Shown here: in pieces, positions 1-12,714 of the stretch
Numbering within the stretch: position 1 is the first letter of the stretch
How the letters are laid out: each line of letters starts with the position of its first letter
Source of the DNA: Prinia subflava
Taxonomy: Eukaryota; Chordata; Aves; Passeriformes; Cisticolidae
DNA length: 64,000 bases
Reading direction: 5' to 3'
NCBI RefSeq assembly: GCF_021018805.1
Contig: NC_086256.1
Location: 13,148,032 to 13,212,031 of the forward strand
Program-made: the position numbers and the translations under genes
Notes under the pieces: generated by a model
The model's input: only the letters and a program-made list of their open reading frames with translations
What the model was told of the DNA's origin: nothing
Databases searched by the model: none

Positions 1-3000
1 CAGATTAGTACCTTTCAAAACATTTACAGCATTTGAATGACATAGCTGTAGCTACAAAGTACAGCAAAATATGTTAAATGGCTAGATACAGGTATTTCTG
101 ATGATCTTTCTTATTTTTTGTCTTTTATTTTTTTTTAACTTTATCATTAGGAGTGGTGGGCTCTGACATTCCACTGGAAGGTCCTTAATCTGATAAATTA
201 CCTAAATGGTGAGGCTGTCAAACGCTCATTCCCCAAGAAATAGCCTTTTCATGTCCTGGACTGACCACTTGGATCGTTTGTTTCATACAGAAGTTCAGGG
301 ATTCATACCATACATGCATTTGTCACAGTATGTATCCAGGGTGGACTTGGAATTTCAGAACTGGTCAGAAGGAAGTGCTTTTTGTGTTCAGGCAGTGAGG
401 AGTGTTTCTCTTTGCTTTAGAATGTGCTACTTTCCAATGTGCCCAGCTTCTTGGAGCTTTGTCTTACGTTCTGCTTGCCGTGTTTGCGAGCACAGTTGCT
501 AGAGAGCTTGCTTCTCCTGTAGGTACTTAAACACAAATCATCTCTCCACTCTCTATAGGGTTGGTTTTGTACCCCCCATAACTGAAATTTGTAGATTCTG
601 AGCCGTCTCTGTAATGCTGTAATGGATGTTTCTCCTCAGAGGAGCTGCAGGTTCCACACGTGGAGCTCTCAGGAGCCTGCAGACCCTCCCTGCTCCCCTG
701 CGACCTCCCACACACGACGTGGGGCCTCAGAACCCGGGGGGTTCCCAGCAGAGGACACCCCTGAAATGCTGTTCTCCCTCATTCAAATCCTAACTCCTGG
801 CTCTGTATGTTCAGCCTCCTCTGATCAGAAACTTCACTGTGGACCCAAGACAACTTCTCGAAACATTTTCTTGAAGAAAAAATAAATTAGTAATATTTAC
901 AGTAAGTAAATTGCTCCACCCCTGCTGCGTCCACATGTCCTCCCTGCCTTGCACTTCCCAGGACAGCAGAAATGTGGCATTTCAATGGGCCTGGCCCTGC
1001 AAATGCAGACAAGGGTTACTTTGCTGTTGGCTGCACAGTTTTATTCTTCTTGGTTTACACCAAGTTCAACAGCTGACAGAGTACACTGTGGCATAAAACT
1101 GAGTGTGCCCAGAGCTGCCCAAGTGTGTGACTACTCACTATTAACATTGTGCTTCCTCATCTCCTTCACCCTTGAAGACAGGCAGTATAGTATTTTACAA
1201 GCTAATTGTGCTTGGTCTTGCTGAACTGTAAAACAATAAAACATAAACACTGGTTTTGAAATCTGAGCTAGAGAAGAAGCAGTTTAAATAGTGACTGACT
1301 TTGAAACCGGAGCCGAAGAACAAACAGTTTTGCCCAGGCACGCAACCTGGAGTGCGGCATTAATACACCCGCTCTGTTCCCGCTGCTCCCTCCCGAGGTG
1401 TCGGGGCTCTTGTCTGTGTCATGCCAGCTGGTGAGGTACACTTGTTGGGTTGAGGGTGGCTCGCAGCCAACCTGCATCGCTTCCAAACATGTTGAAGTGA
1501 GTAAAATCTGGATTTGAAGTATTTAGTTACTCTGAGCCAGCTCTTCAAGGCTTTCTTTTTCCCATCCCTGGTGGCAGCCCCTTTTGTTTTTTTGTGCTGG
1601 AAGAAGCAAAACTTGCAGGCTGCTGCTTTGAGACTTGAGCAAAAGTTTCTGATGAACACCAGATGAAGAAACGCCATCTTTTGTAAATGTTTATGTTACA
1701 GTTAAGAAATAATTTCTTCCTAAGCACCTGTAGTTTTAGACAGTAGAGTCTACCTAACAGTTTGGGGATTTTTGATTTCTTAGTACTTATTTGTACTTTT
1801 GTTTTGACTCTTGGGCTCTCATTAGTTTGGCAGATGTCTTGTTCTGAAACTGTGTGATGCCTTTCTGGAAATCTAATCATACAAATGGGACTGTACAGAT
1901 CAATGGAGATACTCTATTCAGTTTGGTTTTTGTTTTGGCCTCTTTTCTTTGGCATATATATGTAGCTGATTTTTGCATTTTTTCATTTCAGTATCAGTTT
2001 TTATCAGTAAGTAACTGCTAATTCTGGAAGCAGTAATCTTTAGACACTTGCAATGTTGGGCTGGGAGGTTTGGAGATACAACATTCAGCCTTGGTCATGC
2101 TTAACATTGATACTTGGTCCCTGTACCTGTGGGGAACCCAGGTAGGATGGGAAGCTGCCGGTGGTCTGACCTGGAGCTGTGTGCTGCTAGTCCATAGAGT
2201 ATGAGGTTTTTCTGGTGTTTAATTCTCAGTTAGCACTGAGGACTGCTTGCAGGCATTTTCTTGACCTGAGGTCTGGAAGTGAACACTTGTTCCTGCATGT
2301 GGCATCTTTCAGAGGTCAGCCTGCCAGGAGTGGGTCTTGTTTGGCTGCTGGTGCCATGTCCCACCTTTTACACAAAAATACTCCCATGCAGGTGCACTCA
2401 CACAGGAGCCCAGAGTTTGGAGAGTGTCTTCTGTTTGTGATAGGAGCTGAACATTTATCTCTTCTCAGGCCACCCAGGGTTGAAGGAGTCCACATGCCCA
2501 CCCTGTCAGTAGTTTGCTTGGGGAAGGTACAAGAACCCCTGCAAGATGCAGTTCTAAGATAGCTCAGTCCTGATGTTAGGTGTGTATCCTCCAATCCTGA
2601 TCAAGTATAAATTGTCTTAAAGCACAAAGCTTGCTGTCAGTGATCTCGCAGGAGAGTAAACCCTTCTGACTGGGTCTCTCAGCTGTGGTCATGCTTCTGA
2701 TCCGATGCAATGGTCTTGTCTCTGCTCAGTTCTGGGCCAAGTTACTGCTGCAGCTGTAGCCAGAATTATTTCTTTTATTCTAAAATGAATGAATCCTCTA
2801 CTGCTTTTGGGTTACAATTTTGTAATAGGTTTCTGGAACAATCTGGTATTGAGCACTCAAAATGATATTACTGTGCTACCTGGAAAATGCTAATTATTCC
2901 AGACATGCTGTTTCCATGAAAAGCAAATGCTGAGTGGTTTATTAACCTTTTTTTCTGAGGGAGGTGGAGGAGAAAATGTAGGCATCACTATTATTCCCAA

Positions 3001-3206
3001 GAAGATGGGCAGGGAAGAGGTGGAATTGCAGTTTATTGTTTCTCCCCAGTAAGAGTGCCAGTGCCAGTGCCATATACGGAGTTCATTGTCAACTTCTTCT
3101 CACGGGGAAGTAGGAGAAAGGAAAAAAACAACAACAAAAAGGTCCTTAGTGTCTGCTTAGCAGGAGCGATGTCAGGAGAGTCAGAGCTGCTCGGATTTAT
3201 CTCCCT

Positions 3207-3330
3207 TTGGCGGGCAGGGTGGGCGGGCACGGCCCCGGGCCCCTGCAGGTGCCGGGCTCGCCCCGCGGGCTCCTCCCGGGCTGGGTCTCATCGGCGGTGT
3301 TCGGGCTGTGTCTGGGAGAGGAACGCTGAA
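3207..3330. promoter_or_regulatory. Short CpG-rich patch with an SP1-type GC box
   Basis: About fifteen CpG dinucleotides fall within roughly 125 bases, in otherwise AT-rich, CpG-poor sequence. A GC box (GGGCGGG) lies at 3221-3227, and CCCGGG and CCGCGG clusters follow. The patch is too short for a classical CpG island and no TATA box or recognisable first exon is visible. It could be an alternative promoter or enhancer of ADGRL2, or simply a GC-rich avian repeat. Functional assignment is inference. Confidence 0.3.
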
Positions 3331-3787
3331 AGCGTGCACTGGCTGTGGAACAAAAGACTGCCAGGTGCTAAGGTAGCGCTGTTCTCCGCAGCTGGAGAAA
3401 TAGTTTGGGATTTCTTTTTTAGTTTCCATTCATTCTGTTCGTTACAATCCTGTGACAAATTCGCTAAAAGTTATCTGGGAACAGTGGAAGTGGATTTTTT
3501 TTTTTCCTCTGATCTGATACTAATTTTTTTGAAGTGAGAGGATGGGACTAACCTGGTTTTAAAATTTTGTGTGACCTGGTCACCAAACCCAAACAATTCA
3601 GTTTTTTATTCCAGAAAAAGTGCTTTTTAAATATGTCCATTTGTAATGCAAACAAGTTGGGTAACTTAATATACCTGGCGATAATGCCCAAGATCTGAAG
3701 AACTGTGTGATTAGTAGAATTCCAATCTATTTTTTCCTCAGATAAGGTCCAATATAATCAACAGTAAGAAAGATTTGATACTCATTT

Positions 3788-3802
3788 AATAATAATAATA
3801 AA
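3788..3802. repeat. (AAT)n short microsatellite
   Basis: About five AAT trinucleotides occur in tandem within AT-rich intronic sequence. It is a simple repeat with no gene content. Confidence 0.6.
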
Positions 3803-5883
3803 TAGTACTTATTTACTCTTTTCAGTATAAAAGAAAAGGAAAAACACAAAGATCTCCATTGAAATAACATTAATGTAGATAGATCTACAAATTGAGAAAG
3901 GGTAGTGCAAATTCAGTTTAAAATCTATGTTTATCAATATGTTTTGTTAACAATCGCTGAGTTGTCCTTTCTTTTATAATAAAAATACAGATAAAAGTAA
4001 ATAAGGATAAATTGGTTATCTAAATATAGGCTTCTTTCTGACAATTTAAATAATTGGCAATTTAAGTGATTCTGAACAGTTTGATTTAGATTCATCATTT
4101 CTGTTTCCAAAGGTACGGATGGCTCTGCTTGCCTCCCGCTCCTTGCTTATGCAGTCATTCCTTGGATTAGAATTCCAATTGTTGTTGTTGCATCAGCAGG
4201 CTCTTCTCATCTGCAGTACATAAACAAGCACGGCGGTGCTGCCCGCCCTGTGCAGGGAGAGCTGTGGGGCAGGGAAACCAGAGACCTCAGCTTCACTCAG
4301 GGTTTCCACCGACAAGAACCTTCTGGCCCTCCTGGGAGTCTGAGGGATCTCTCGACTAGCCAGTCTCACCACTTGCTAAGGAATTTCTGAGTAATACTTG
4401 TCACCAGAAGGGATCTCTTTTATCTCGGTTGCTCCTTGTAGGAGCTCTGTTTTCCTGTCAAGTGCCCTTGGGAATTTGCTAAGCACCGTGGAAGTGACCT
4501 AAATATCTGCTTTTATCACACAATTAACATCATAACGTAGTCTCGGAACATTCTTCATTGTTTGGCAGTGATCTTGAATTCACCTTTTAACACCAAAAGC
4601 TACAAAAGATCGGTGAATGTACTCTACCAGTAGACTGCAGATTTACAGTACGAAAGAAAAACACTGCTTGTATCTAGCAGTAACTTAGAGAAAAGAAACC
4701 CCCTGGAGTTTATCTGTCTCAGGCTAATGGCATTTTTGTGCAGCCCCACGTCTGGGCATCAACTCTGCACACTGATGCTCAGTCCTAATGTTTTCCTTCG
4801 GAGAACAAGACCCGTATTTAAGGATTGGGAATCAGACTGGGGGATGCTAGTCATATTTACATTCCTTTCCCCTCTCCAGATTTCTGTGAGTGTAACTTAA
4901 TTAGTAAGTTGATCTTAACCTTTTCCTGCTGCTGCTTAATTTTTAGAAATGCTAACAACCTTTGGGAATGGTTAGGTGGAGCTATTCCTGTCTAGACAGT
5001 AAATACAGCTTAATGAGTGTCCTGGTCTTTAAACAATCTTTAACTCATTGTGAAGTACAGGCTTCCTTATGCTTAGTAGCTCAGGGGACACCTTCAGCAT
5101 CCTTACCATTTTTCACACAGAAAAATCCCAATCGTACAAACAAATACGTGTATTTATGAGCAACAAAATCTTACTCAAATATTTCAATGTGAATCCCGCA
5201 TGTCAAATTTTACTAATGCTCAGCTGAAGCCAGACAGGGTAATAATCAAAGCCTCTGAATTTGCGATGGATTTGTGGGGACTGACCCCAGCTTTTGGTTT
5301 TCCACCTGCTGACCAAAATATGGGAGTTAATTTAGCATAATCTGCTAAAGTCTGCTGAGTTCTTACTGACCTCTGTGTCTCAAAAGTCACTGTTCTTTAT
5401 AGAAGTTTGAAAGCAGACATCAAAGTAGTAATTCTGGCGGACACTGAATTTCACACAAATTCTGAGGGAGTTGTCAAAATGGGAAAGCAAACATCACAGA
5501 GGAAAAGCAACCAAATGCTGCTTTTAGTTACTTTAATCTATTCTGGATTTGTATAACACATTTGTGATGTTGCTTACTGCTGGCTGTGTACTCTTTTGGG
5601 CATGAAGATGGCCTTGATTCTTGTCTCAGGCAGTGTTTCTTCTCACTTCATCAGAAACTGGTCCTGATTGACAACAGACATTTGTGTTTTTAAACTGACT
5701 GTTAGAAATAGTCACAATGCCACAAAGAAAAATAGAAGACATATGTCCCTACGAGTGTGTAGTGAACGTAATCTATTCAGAGGAGTAGTTCCCAGTGGGC
5801 TAGCAGCAGGGAAACTTAAACACATGCATCGAAGGATTCAAGAGTCAGTCTTCATCTGTTTATCCCAAAAATGTGTGTTTTAA

Positions 5884-5923
5884 CAAAAAAAAAAAAAAAT
5901 AAAAAAAAAAAAAAAATAAAAAT
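5884..5923. repeat. A-rich low-complexity run
   Basis: About forty bases consist almost only of A, broken by single T residues. It could be the poly(A) tail of an old retroposed sequence, but no recognisable element or target-site duplication was seen upstream, so it is scored only as low complexity. Confidence 0.8.
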
Positions 5924-8900
5924 CTATGGAAATCTTTCATAATCTGTTGCGGATTTTACTCAAACCTTTACAAATAAACTCCTGTAACTCACTTTGCCGA
6001 GCTCCTAAGTGGTCGTGTCTGTGACTGTCTGCTAAGGATCAAGATTAAGGTACCTAGATTTGTGTGCAAAACTTAGTTTTTAATGTAGATTAAATATGAA
6101 CAAAGTGCATTCTGTACTTCTTCATGTTCTATTACAGCCCACACAAAGAAAACAGGAAAGTTAAGACTCAAGGTCTATTCTATAATTCAGAGTTTTTACT
6201 GAAATTTGAAGGCAATTTAAGCCAACTACTTATTTCAAAGGTAGTATCGATAGACCACCTGCTGTTGACATGAACTAAGAAAGATAGAAGGATGTAAATG
6301 AGTTTTAGTGATTTGCCTGTCTTTGAATACAAATGAAGCTAACAACCTCCCATCCTGCACTCTGGCAGTCAGGTACTGGAGTGTTTTCATCGTGCTTTAT
6401 TGGAAAGCGAGTGTTGTCACCATGAATTATCATTAGACTTTGTTGTTGTTGATGACTGCTTGTTAGCACTGGATAATTCAAGTGTAATTCAGTTAGAATG
6501 TTTCAGGTATGTCACTAATTATGTATTTCGTAACTTAGATTTGACAAGGGAAACTACTTCCAGCTGAAACTTGGGGAGACTTCTCTTACCTGCACATTGA
6601 CGGATTTCTGGTGGAGAGTGAGATTTAAGCTGATTTAGCTGGAAGAATAGACTAAAAGGCTGCCTGTCCGAGTCCTATTGTCATAAAACTGATCTTCCAA
6701 GCTCAGTCAGCATTTTCAGTGAGTCCAGGGAAGATGTGTAAACTTGTCTAACAGTCATCTGTGCTTTTCTGTTGAGAACACCAGGAGCCTTGAAAGTTAA
6801 GTCAAAGATTCCAGAAATGTCTGCTTTTTTCTCTTAACGCAGATGCAGAGGCCTTTGTGATGAAGACATTTCTTCCAGTGGTGAAACAAAGAAGTAGGAA
6901 GCAAACGATTCAGGGCAGGAAGAGCTCAGTCACTTTTTGGGTTGATCAGATAAAAATCTGAACAATCGGGACTGTCCCTTCGGAATAGCTTAGCTGGCTG
7001 CTGAGGGAGGTTTTTGGACTGATTTCCATTCATTGTTTTCCCTGACCCGTCTTGAAGAGCCTGAAAGGCATTTTTGAAAGTCAGTCACTCTTTTCACTTG
7101 TAAGTTTTGAAAGCACACTGCAGTGATTCATCTGTGGTTGCAGACTGCCACTGGCTGTCTCCTCCCATAGCACCAACCATCCCTTTGAATATTTGCTACC
7201 TATTCCTTGTTTCTGCGTGGCTTCAAAAGCAACAGTTGTCACAAAGAAACAGGCTGTCCTAAATGACAGCTTTCACTGCCTTTTAGATCACAGGTCAAAC
7301 TGGAAAATGAAGGTTCAGGGACAATTTGATATCACCAGATACTATCCTAATGTCTTTGTAAACTCATCTTAGAGTTTAATTCAGCATCATAAAACCCCAG
7401 TCAGAGGAATGTCTGCTTGCCCTTGTATGGACAGCTATCGTAGCAGTAATTTGCTTATGAGATGCTTTTCTTTCTGGAATACTGATGTGCCTTGGTTCCC
7501 ATCAAAAAAAAAATCAATTTCCTGTGAAAATTGGCATAAATCAGATTGTTTCTTCATGTTTTTGCAGTGTTTGTCAAAGTTGCTGTTAGCTGTAGCTCAG
7601 TATTGTCTCCTGATGAATTGTTGCAGTGGATGAACAAAACAATATTAATCTGTTTTTGTTAATCCTGTTTTGTAATTAAATACATCTTTCATATAAATCC
7701 TGTTAAGATTTGAATGAAAGGGGATTTATGGAAACATGACTTGCTTTTTGTAAGATAGTTTTAGGATTATGAAATGAACACTGGGAAAAAAGAAAAGTTT
7801 GACTTGCTCACAGAGTAGAAGATTTTCTCTTTGTTATTTTTGCTTTGCTGGTGCTATGAAAAAAAATATAATAAGAGCATTCAAGCTGGGTTGCCTGTGG
7901 TTTAACTCTAATTCCATAGGCTGCACACTCTTTCTCCCCAAAATCCCCACAGCAAGTGACCTTGTCAAACAAAAGTGTGGAATAATGGGAGGCAGCCCAG
8001 GGACTGTGGCTCATTTACAAGCAGCTGTTTGCTACTGTCAGAACAAAGGCAAATCAAAGTTGCATTAACGGGGTATGACAGGCACAGTGAGCAACTTCCC
8101 AACAATGTTCATCCTCTCGTGTTGTTCTGGTTATAATATTGGTTTGCCTGAAGGAGAAAATAGTCATAAGGTCAAGTCAGACATCTATGTTTGCAGAGCC
8201 TTTCAAAATTGCACACATTATTCAGCTTATCAACTATTGATGTTTTTTAACAAAATTAACATAACAGCAAATAAATACATATTTATGTGCATGCCTGGCT
8301 TTTTGTATGAGTATTAGAGCCATGTAGAGAATTAACAATTGTATCTTCACAGCAAGTCTTGTCTGATTCAGCCAATGCAAGAACCAAGGCATTTGTAGAT
8401 AATGTGGCTTTTGAACATCTGCATGGCATCTTAGAAAGTTTAGAGGATCACTGTCTTCTGAATAGCTTTTGTAGTTTACTGCTTGACTAGAACTTGTCTC
8501 TGTACCTTGCAAAATACCACTAGACTGTCTCACCTCATGGTAAAGAAATCACATAAATTACATACAGCCCTCCTCGAACTTCTGTTAAAAGTGTGCTCTG
8601 GATCCTGAGAAACATCAAGAGCAAGGTCTGTTTGACTTAAATGAAGCCTGGAAATGTGCAGCTACTGGAAACTGGACACTGATAAAGAGCACAGGAAATT
8701 TCTTATGGAATAGTGGAATATCTTGGAAAAAAGGTCCAGAATCCAGCATGTGAGTGAGCAGTAGTCCCTAGCCACCACTGAATGGAATAAGCAGTAGGTG
8801 AGCCATGTGAATGAGCCTGTTGCATAACTTGAGCCTGTACTGCTCAACCCAGTCTGTCATCCAAAATTAGGATGAATCAGTTGGACTTGCTAAGAACATG

Positions 8901-11900
8901 TCTGAGGAAGGCTTGGGAAAAAAGGAAATTCAAACTGAAAGGACAGGAGAATTGCTGGACATGAACTTTTTATAGCAAGGCACACAATAGGCAGCACATT
9001 TCTTAATGTTTATTGTACCTCACGTAGGGTGATAAAGGCTGAAGGCAAAGTGACTTTTAACAGTCCCCAAAGTGCAGTATTCCCTGAGAAATACAGTTTA
9101 AAGTGCCTTACTGCCATTATGAAATTTATAAATAAAAATAAGGAAAGCAGTAAGACTTGCACATTTATGGGGCAAATGGATATGTCTACTATGTCATTAA
9201 TAGCTGATCAAAAAGATCTATTTATTCCATAAAACAGCAAGAAACAGTCTTTTATATTCAGCAAGTATTTGCTACTGGTATAAATTCCTGAATTGCTTGA
9301 TTTTTTTTTTTTTTCTTTGATAGGGAGAGAGAGACTAGGAAGAGGAACAAGAGAAAAAAAATGCTTTTAAAGTAATATATACCACAGATTTAAGTCAACT
9401 GTGGAGTACATTTTGGAAAGGGCGTTTGACATCTGCTATATTTCACAATTCAGATATGATAAACTCATTTAGAATTTTATGATTTGAAGTGTAGTTACTT
9501 TATTTTCAGCCTAATTTGCAGTTTAGTTAGGCATGTTGAGGAGGTACAGATGTGAATAATGTGGATAAAGGTCAACTAAGATACGGCCAGTGTATCTTGT
9601 AACCCTCAGAGACAGTGTGCTTGAATTCTAAACATTCAGGGTAAAACTTTCAAAAGTGCAGTGGCTTGCATGCATACAAAGTTGTACTGACAACATCTTT
9701 TAAAGTGCTAACATGAATGTGAATTTAATTTAATTTATTCTCACAAACTTGCAGTTCTAGCTGTATGTGTTATAGTATCATGTACAGGTGCCAGCCGAGA
9801 TTACGGCTCCATTGAGCTCTACTCATCCAAAAAGTTCTATATTTATCAGCATGGAGAGCTTGTCGAGTTTCCTCTTTCACTGCCGTTATCAACTGTTTTG
9901 AAATATTCAAAACCTTAAGTGATACTGAAAACTTACCCAGTGTCCAAAGCACATTGTGTATTTTGAAGTGAGAAATAGAACTGTACTTGTAAAGTGTGCT
10001 CGCATTTAGCTTAACACTCAAAATAGAAGAACACAATTTGCATAGGAAATTTGATAATACTGATTTATTTCTTGGAAAGGTTTGGTTTTCTTACACTGCC
10101 CTAGATGTCACACAGTGTGCAGCAGTTTGATATCATCACCTTATAGTCAGTAAATTTAACTATAATTTAAAACATGGAGATTAAATTTTGTTGTTAATCA
10201 ATCTATTAAACTCACATGACAATATCCTAAATTCCTTTCAGTTAATGGTCCTACTCTTGCTGGGAAAGGAGGACATTTTGTGCATTGCTTTGCTTGAATA
10301 GTGCTAAGAGACTAGCAGATGGTCACTTTCCAACTGGTTTGCCTTGAAAAAAAGAAATTAAAATATTATAGTGCCGGGGAGAGATGTTGTAATGTGTCCC
10401 TTTCAAATTAACAGGTCGTTTTTTCCTACTATTTTATGATTGTAAAATAGCTCAATGTCACATAAAAGGTTAAAAGCTGGAGTAAATGGCATCATGGGAA
10501 ATTTGAAATAAATAGGGTCTCATATGGTTTATGGCTCTATACTTGAACACACAAGGAATATATTTCTTTCCTTGAAAAGGCATTCTGTAGGAGCTTACCA
10601 TGTTAATATGAATTGTGGGCACAGCAGAATCTGTTTCAAGTACTTATAATTCACACGTTAATTTTTTGTTTGTTTGTTTACTAAATCACTCCTTTCTAAG
10701 GCTACTTGTTCAAACTGTTGGCAAGCCTAAAAAAATATGGTGTTTTCAGAAAAAAAGGGAAGCCACAGGTTCCAGTTCATTGAATTATTCTGCTGGTGTC
10801 TTAGTGGTTACTCTTCATAAAGCACAGACCTTCAGGACTGATCAAGTTTTAGACTCCAGACTGTCAGGTATTTCATATTAGTGCCAAATTTGTTTTTTTC
10901 ATGGTAAAACTGCCTCCACTCTGATGTTCTTCAGTGTTGTAGTTCCTGCAGCCCTACTGAGCAAGGCTTGCACAAATTTGGGTCCTTTGTCTGCTCCACT
11001 GTCTGGTTTATTGCTGTGCAGGGGAAGAAAGATGATGGAAAAGCCCTCCTAAAGCTTCTCAGTAGCTACTGGGGTGAGAAAACCCGTGTTTTGTCTCCTG
11101 CTATGGAGACAAAAACACCTGTGGCTGTTACAGAGTTCGTGTCCAAAGGCTAACAGGAAATGCCTAAAACAGAACTTTAAAAATTGAACGGTTTCTGATT
11201 TATGTCTGTAGAACTGTCAGGACAATGAGAAATGCTTTGTCTTTCAAAATCATTAGCTGTAGTAGCCTTTAAAATTATCAGTCCCATGCAGCTGGGATGT
11301 TTTTATATTGAATCTGAGATGAAGACAATTTTTGATTTGAACTGTGGATTGTGAACTGTATCTGATCCTATCAGGGACCTCGAAGGAGAAGGACCAGGAT
11401 CAGGGGAAGAAAGAAAAGAGTCAGTGGAACATTGTCCTGCACACAGAGCTTTTCTCTCGAGTTAAAGTTTTTGAATTTTCACAAAGGGAAGTACTATGGT
11501 TAGCTGTTCTGGAGTTTCAGTCTCATCTTTCACTCCCGGAAACAGGCCTGTAAATAAGTTGCCTATAAGCGCATCACAACTATTTTGTTTCAGAGTGCCT
11601 TTAATTTTTTTATTTCCATTTTGATTCCAGTCCTTTTTGTTTATTATAGTTGGTGTTCTGTGAGGAAATGCAGAATGCATTGCCTGTAGTTTCTCATAGA
11701 GGAATGTCTGTGGTAATGTCAAAAAGAGGGTGTTTAAATAGGTGATGAAGCCTGAAGACAGAATTTCTAAAAGCAACTTAGCCAATTACAATTAATAACC
11801 ATTTTTTCATAACTACAGCAGGAGACAGCTGTGGATATTTCAGCATGATACAGGGACATATAAAAATTGCATTTGAGTTCAGAATTGTTCAGGAATTTCT

Positions 11901-11957
11901 GATCTCCAGCCTCGTGGTGCCATGCCCCAGCTCCTGGAGCAGGCAGCACTCCGCCCA

Positions 11958-12007
11958 GCACTGCCCTGCTGCACAGCTCCTGGCACTGCCCTGCTGCACA
12001 GCTCCTG
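11958..12007. repeat. Perfect 25-base tandem duplication
   Basis: The 25-base unit beginning GCACTGCCCTGCTGCACAGC occurs twice back to back (11958-11982 and 11983-12007) with no mismatch. It sits in a GC-rich patch (about 11910-12140) rich in CTGC and CAGC words. The lack of divergence implies a recent duplication. Confidence 0.85.
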
Positions 12008-12252
12008 AGCAGTTTGAAGCCCAGACTGGCAGCTGAAGTTTGCAGAAGTGCAGGAGCAGCATCCCACTGCTGCTGGTGCAGGCTGGCAGCTGCAGAGTGC
12101 ACAGACAGAGAGGGGTGGGATGCCCTGGCTCCCACAGCCACAGCACAAACCGCCTCTGTTTCAGTTCCTGCGGTGTGAGTAGCAGGTGGGTTTCAGATGA
12201 AGAGCCAATAATGCTCTGCAGAAACTCCCCACATAACAGCAAAGCCTATTGA

Positions 12253-12714
12253 AGTCCAGAGTTTAGTGTTATAGAGAATAAGAGGTGTGAAGACTTTTGT
12301 TCCAAATTGCAGGAGTCTAAACAAGAAGGTAGTGGATAGATACTGCTCAGAGGACGTAAAAATTCTAAAGAATTGACAAATCAAATTGACCACCTGGAAG
12401 ATTGTTCAGAGGAGAAATATCAGCTTATTATGGCTTCCTACGAACTGAAGAGACAGAGGTATTTTTTTCACAGTGGATTATGATGGAGCAGGTCCTGGGT
12501 AATATTGAACTCCTTCTCCAGCATGATGTGTCACTGGGAAAGCCAGCGACACCGTTCTTTGAATCGTGAAGTATGTGAAACTCTTGGATGATAAAAACAG
12601 ATTGTCAAAGAGATGTTTAGCCCTAAAGGTTCAAGATCACTGAAATTTAGCAAGAGACATAAAAATAAACTGGTTCCTGTCATTGTGCTCAGGAATCCAG
12701 ACAAATTTTTCAAA
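12253..12714 (+). pseudogene. Possible degenerate coiled-coil protein pseudogene
   Basis: One + frame reads through about 150 codons with stops only at 12337, 12481, 12589 and 12592, then a terminal stop near 12712. Its translation has coiled-coil character, for example KNSKELTNQIDHLEDC and EEKYQLIMASYELKRQR at about 12358-12459. A second block, KFSKRHKNKLVPVIVLRNPD, lies near the end. A neighbouring frame continues plausibly upstream (VVDRYCSEDV, about 12329-12358), which would fit a frameshift. Part of the segment (12313-12458) is also flanked by AG and GT. I do not recognise the parent gene. Chance is a real alternative, because the stop density is only moderately below expectation. Confidence 0.28.
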
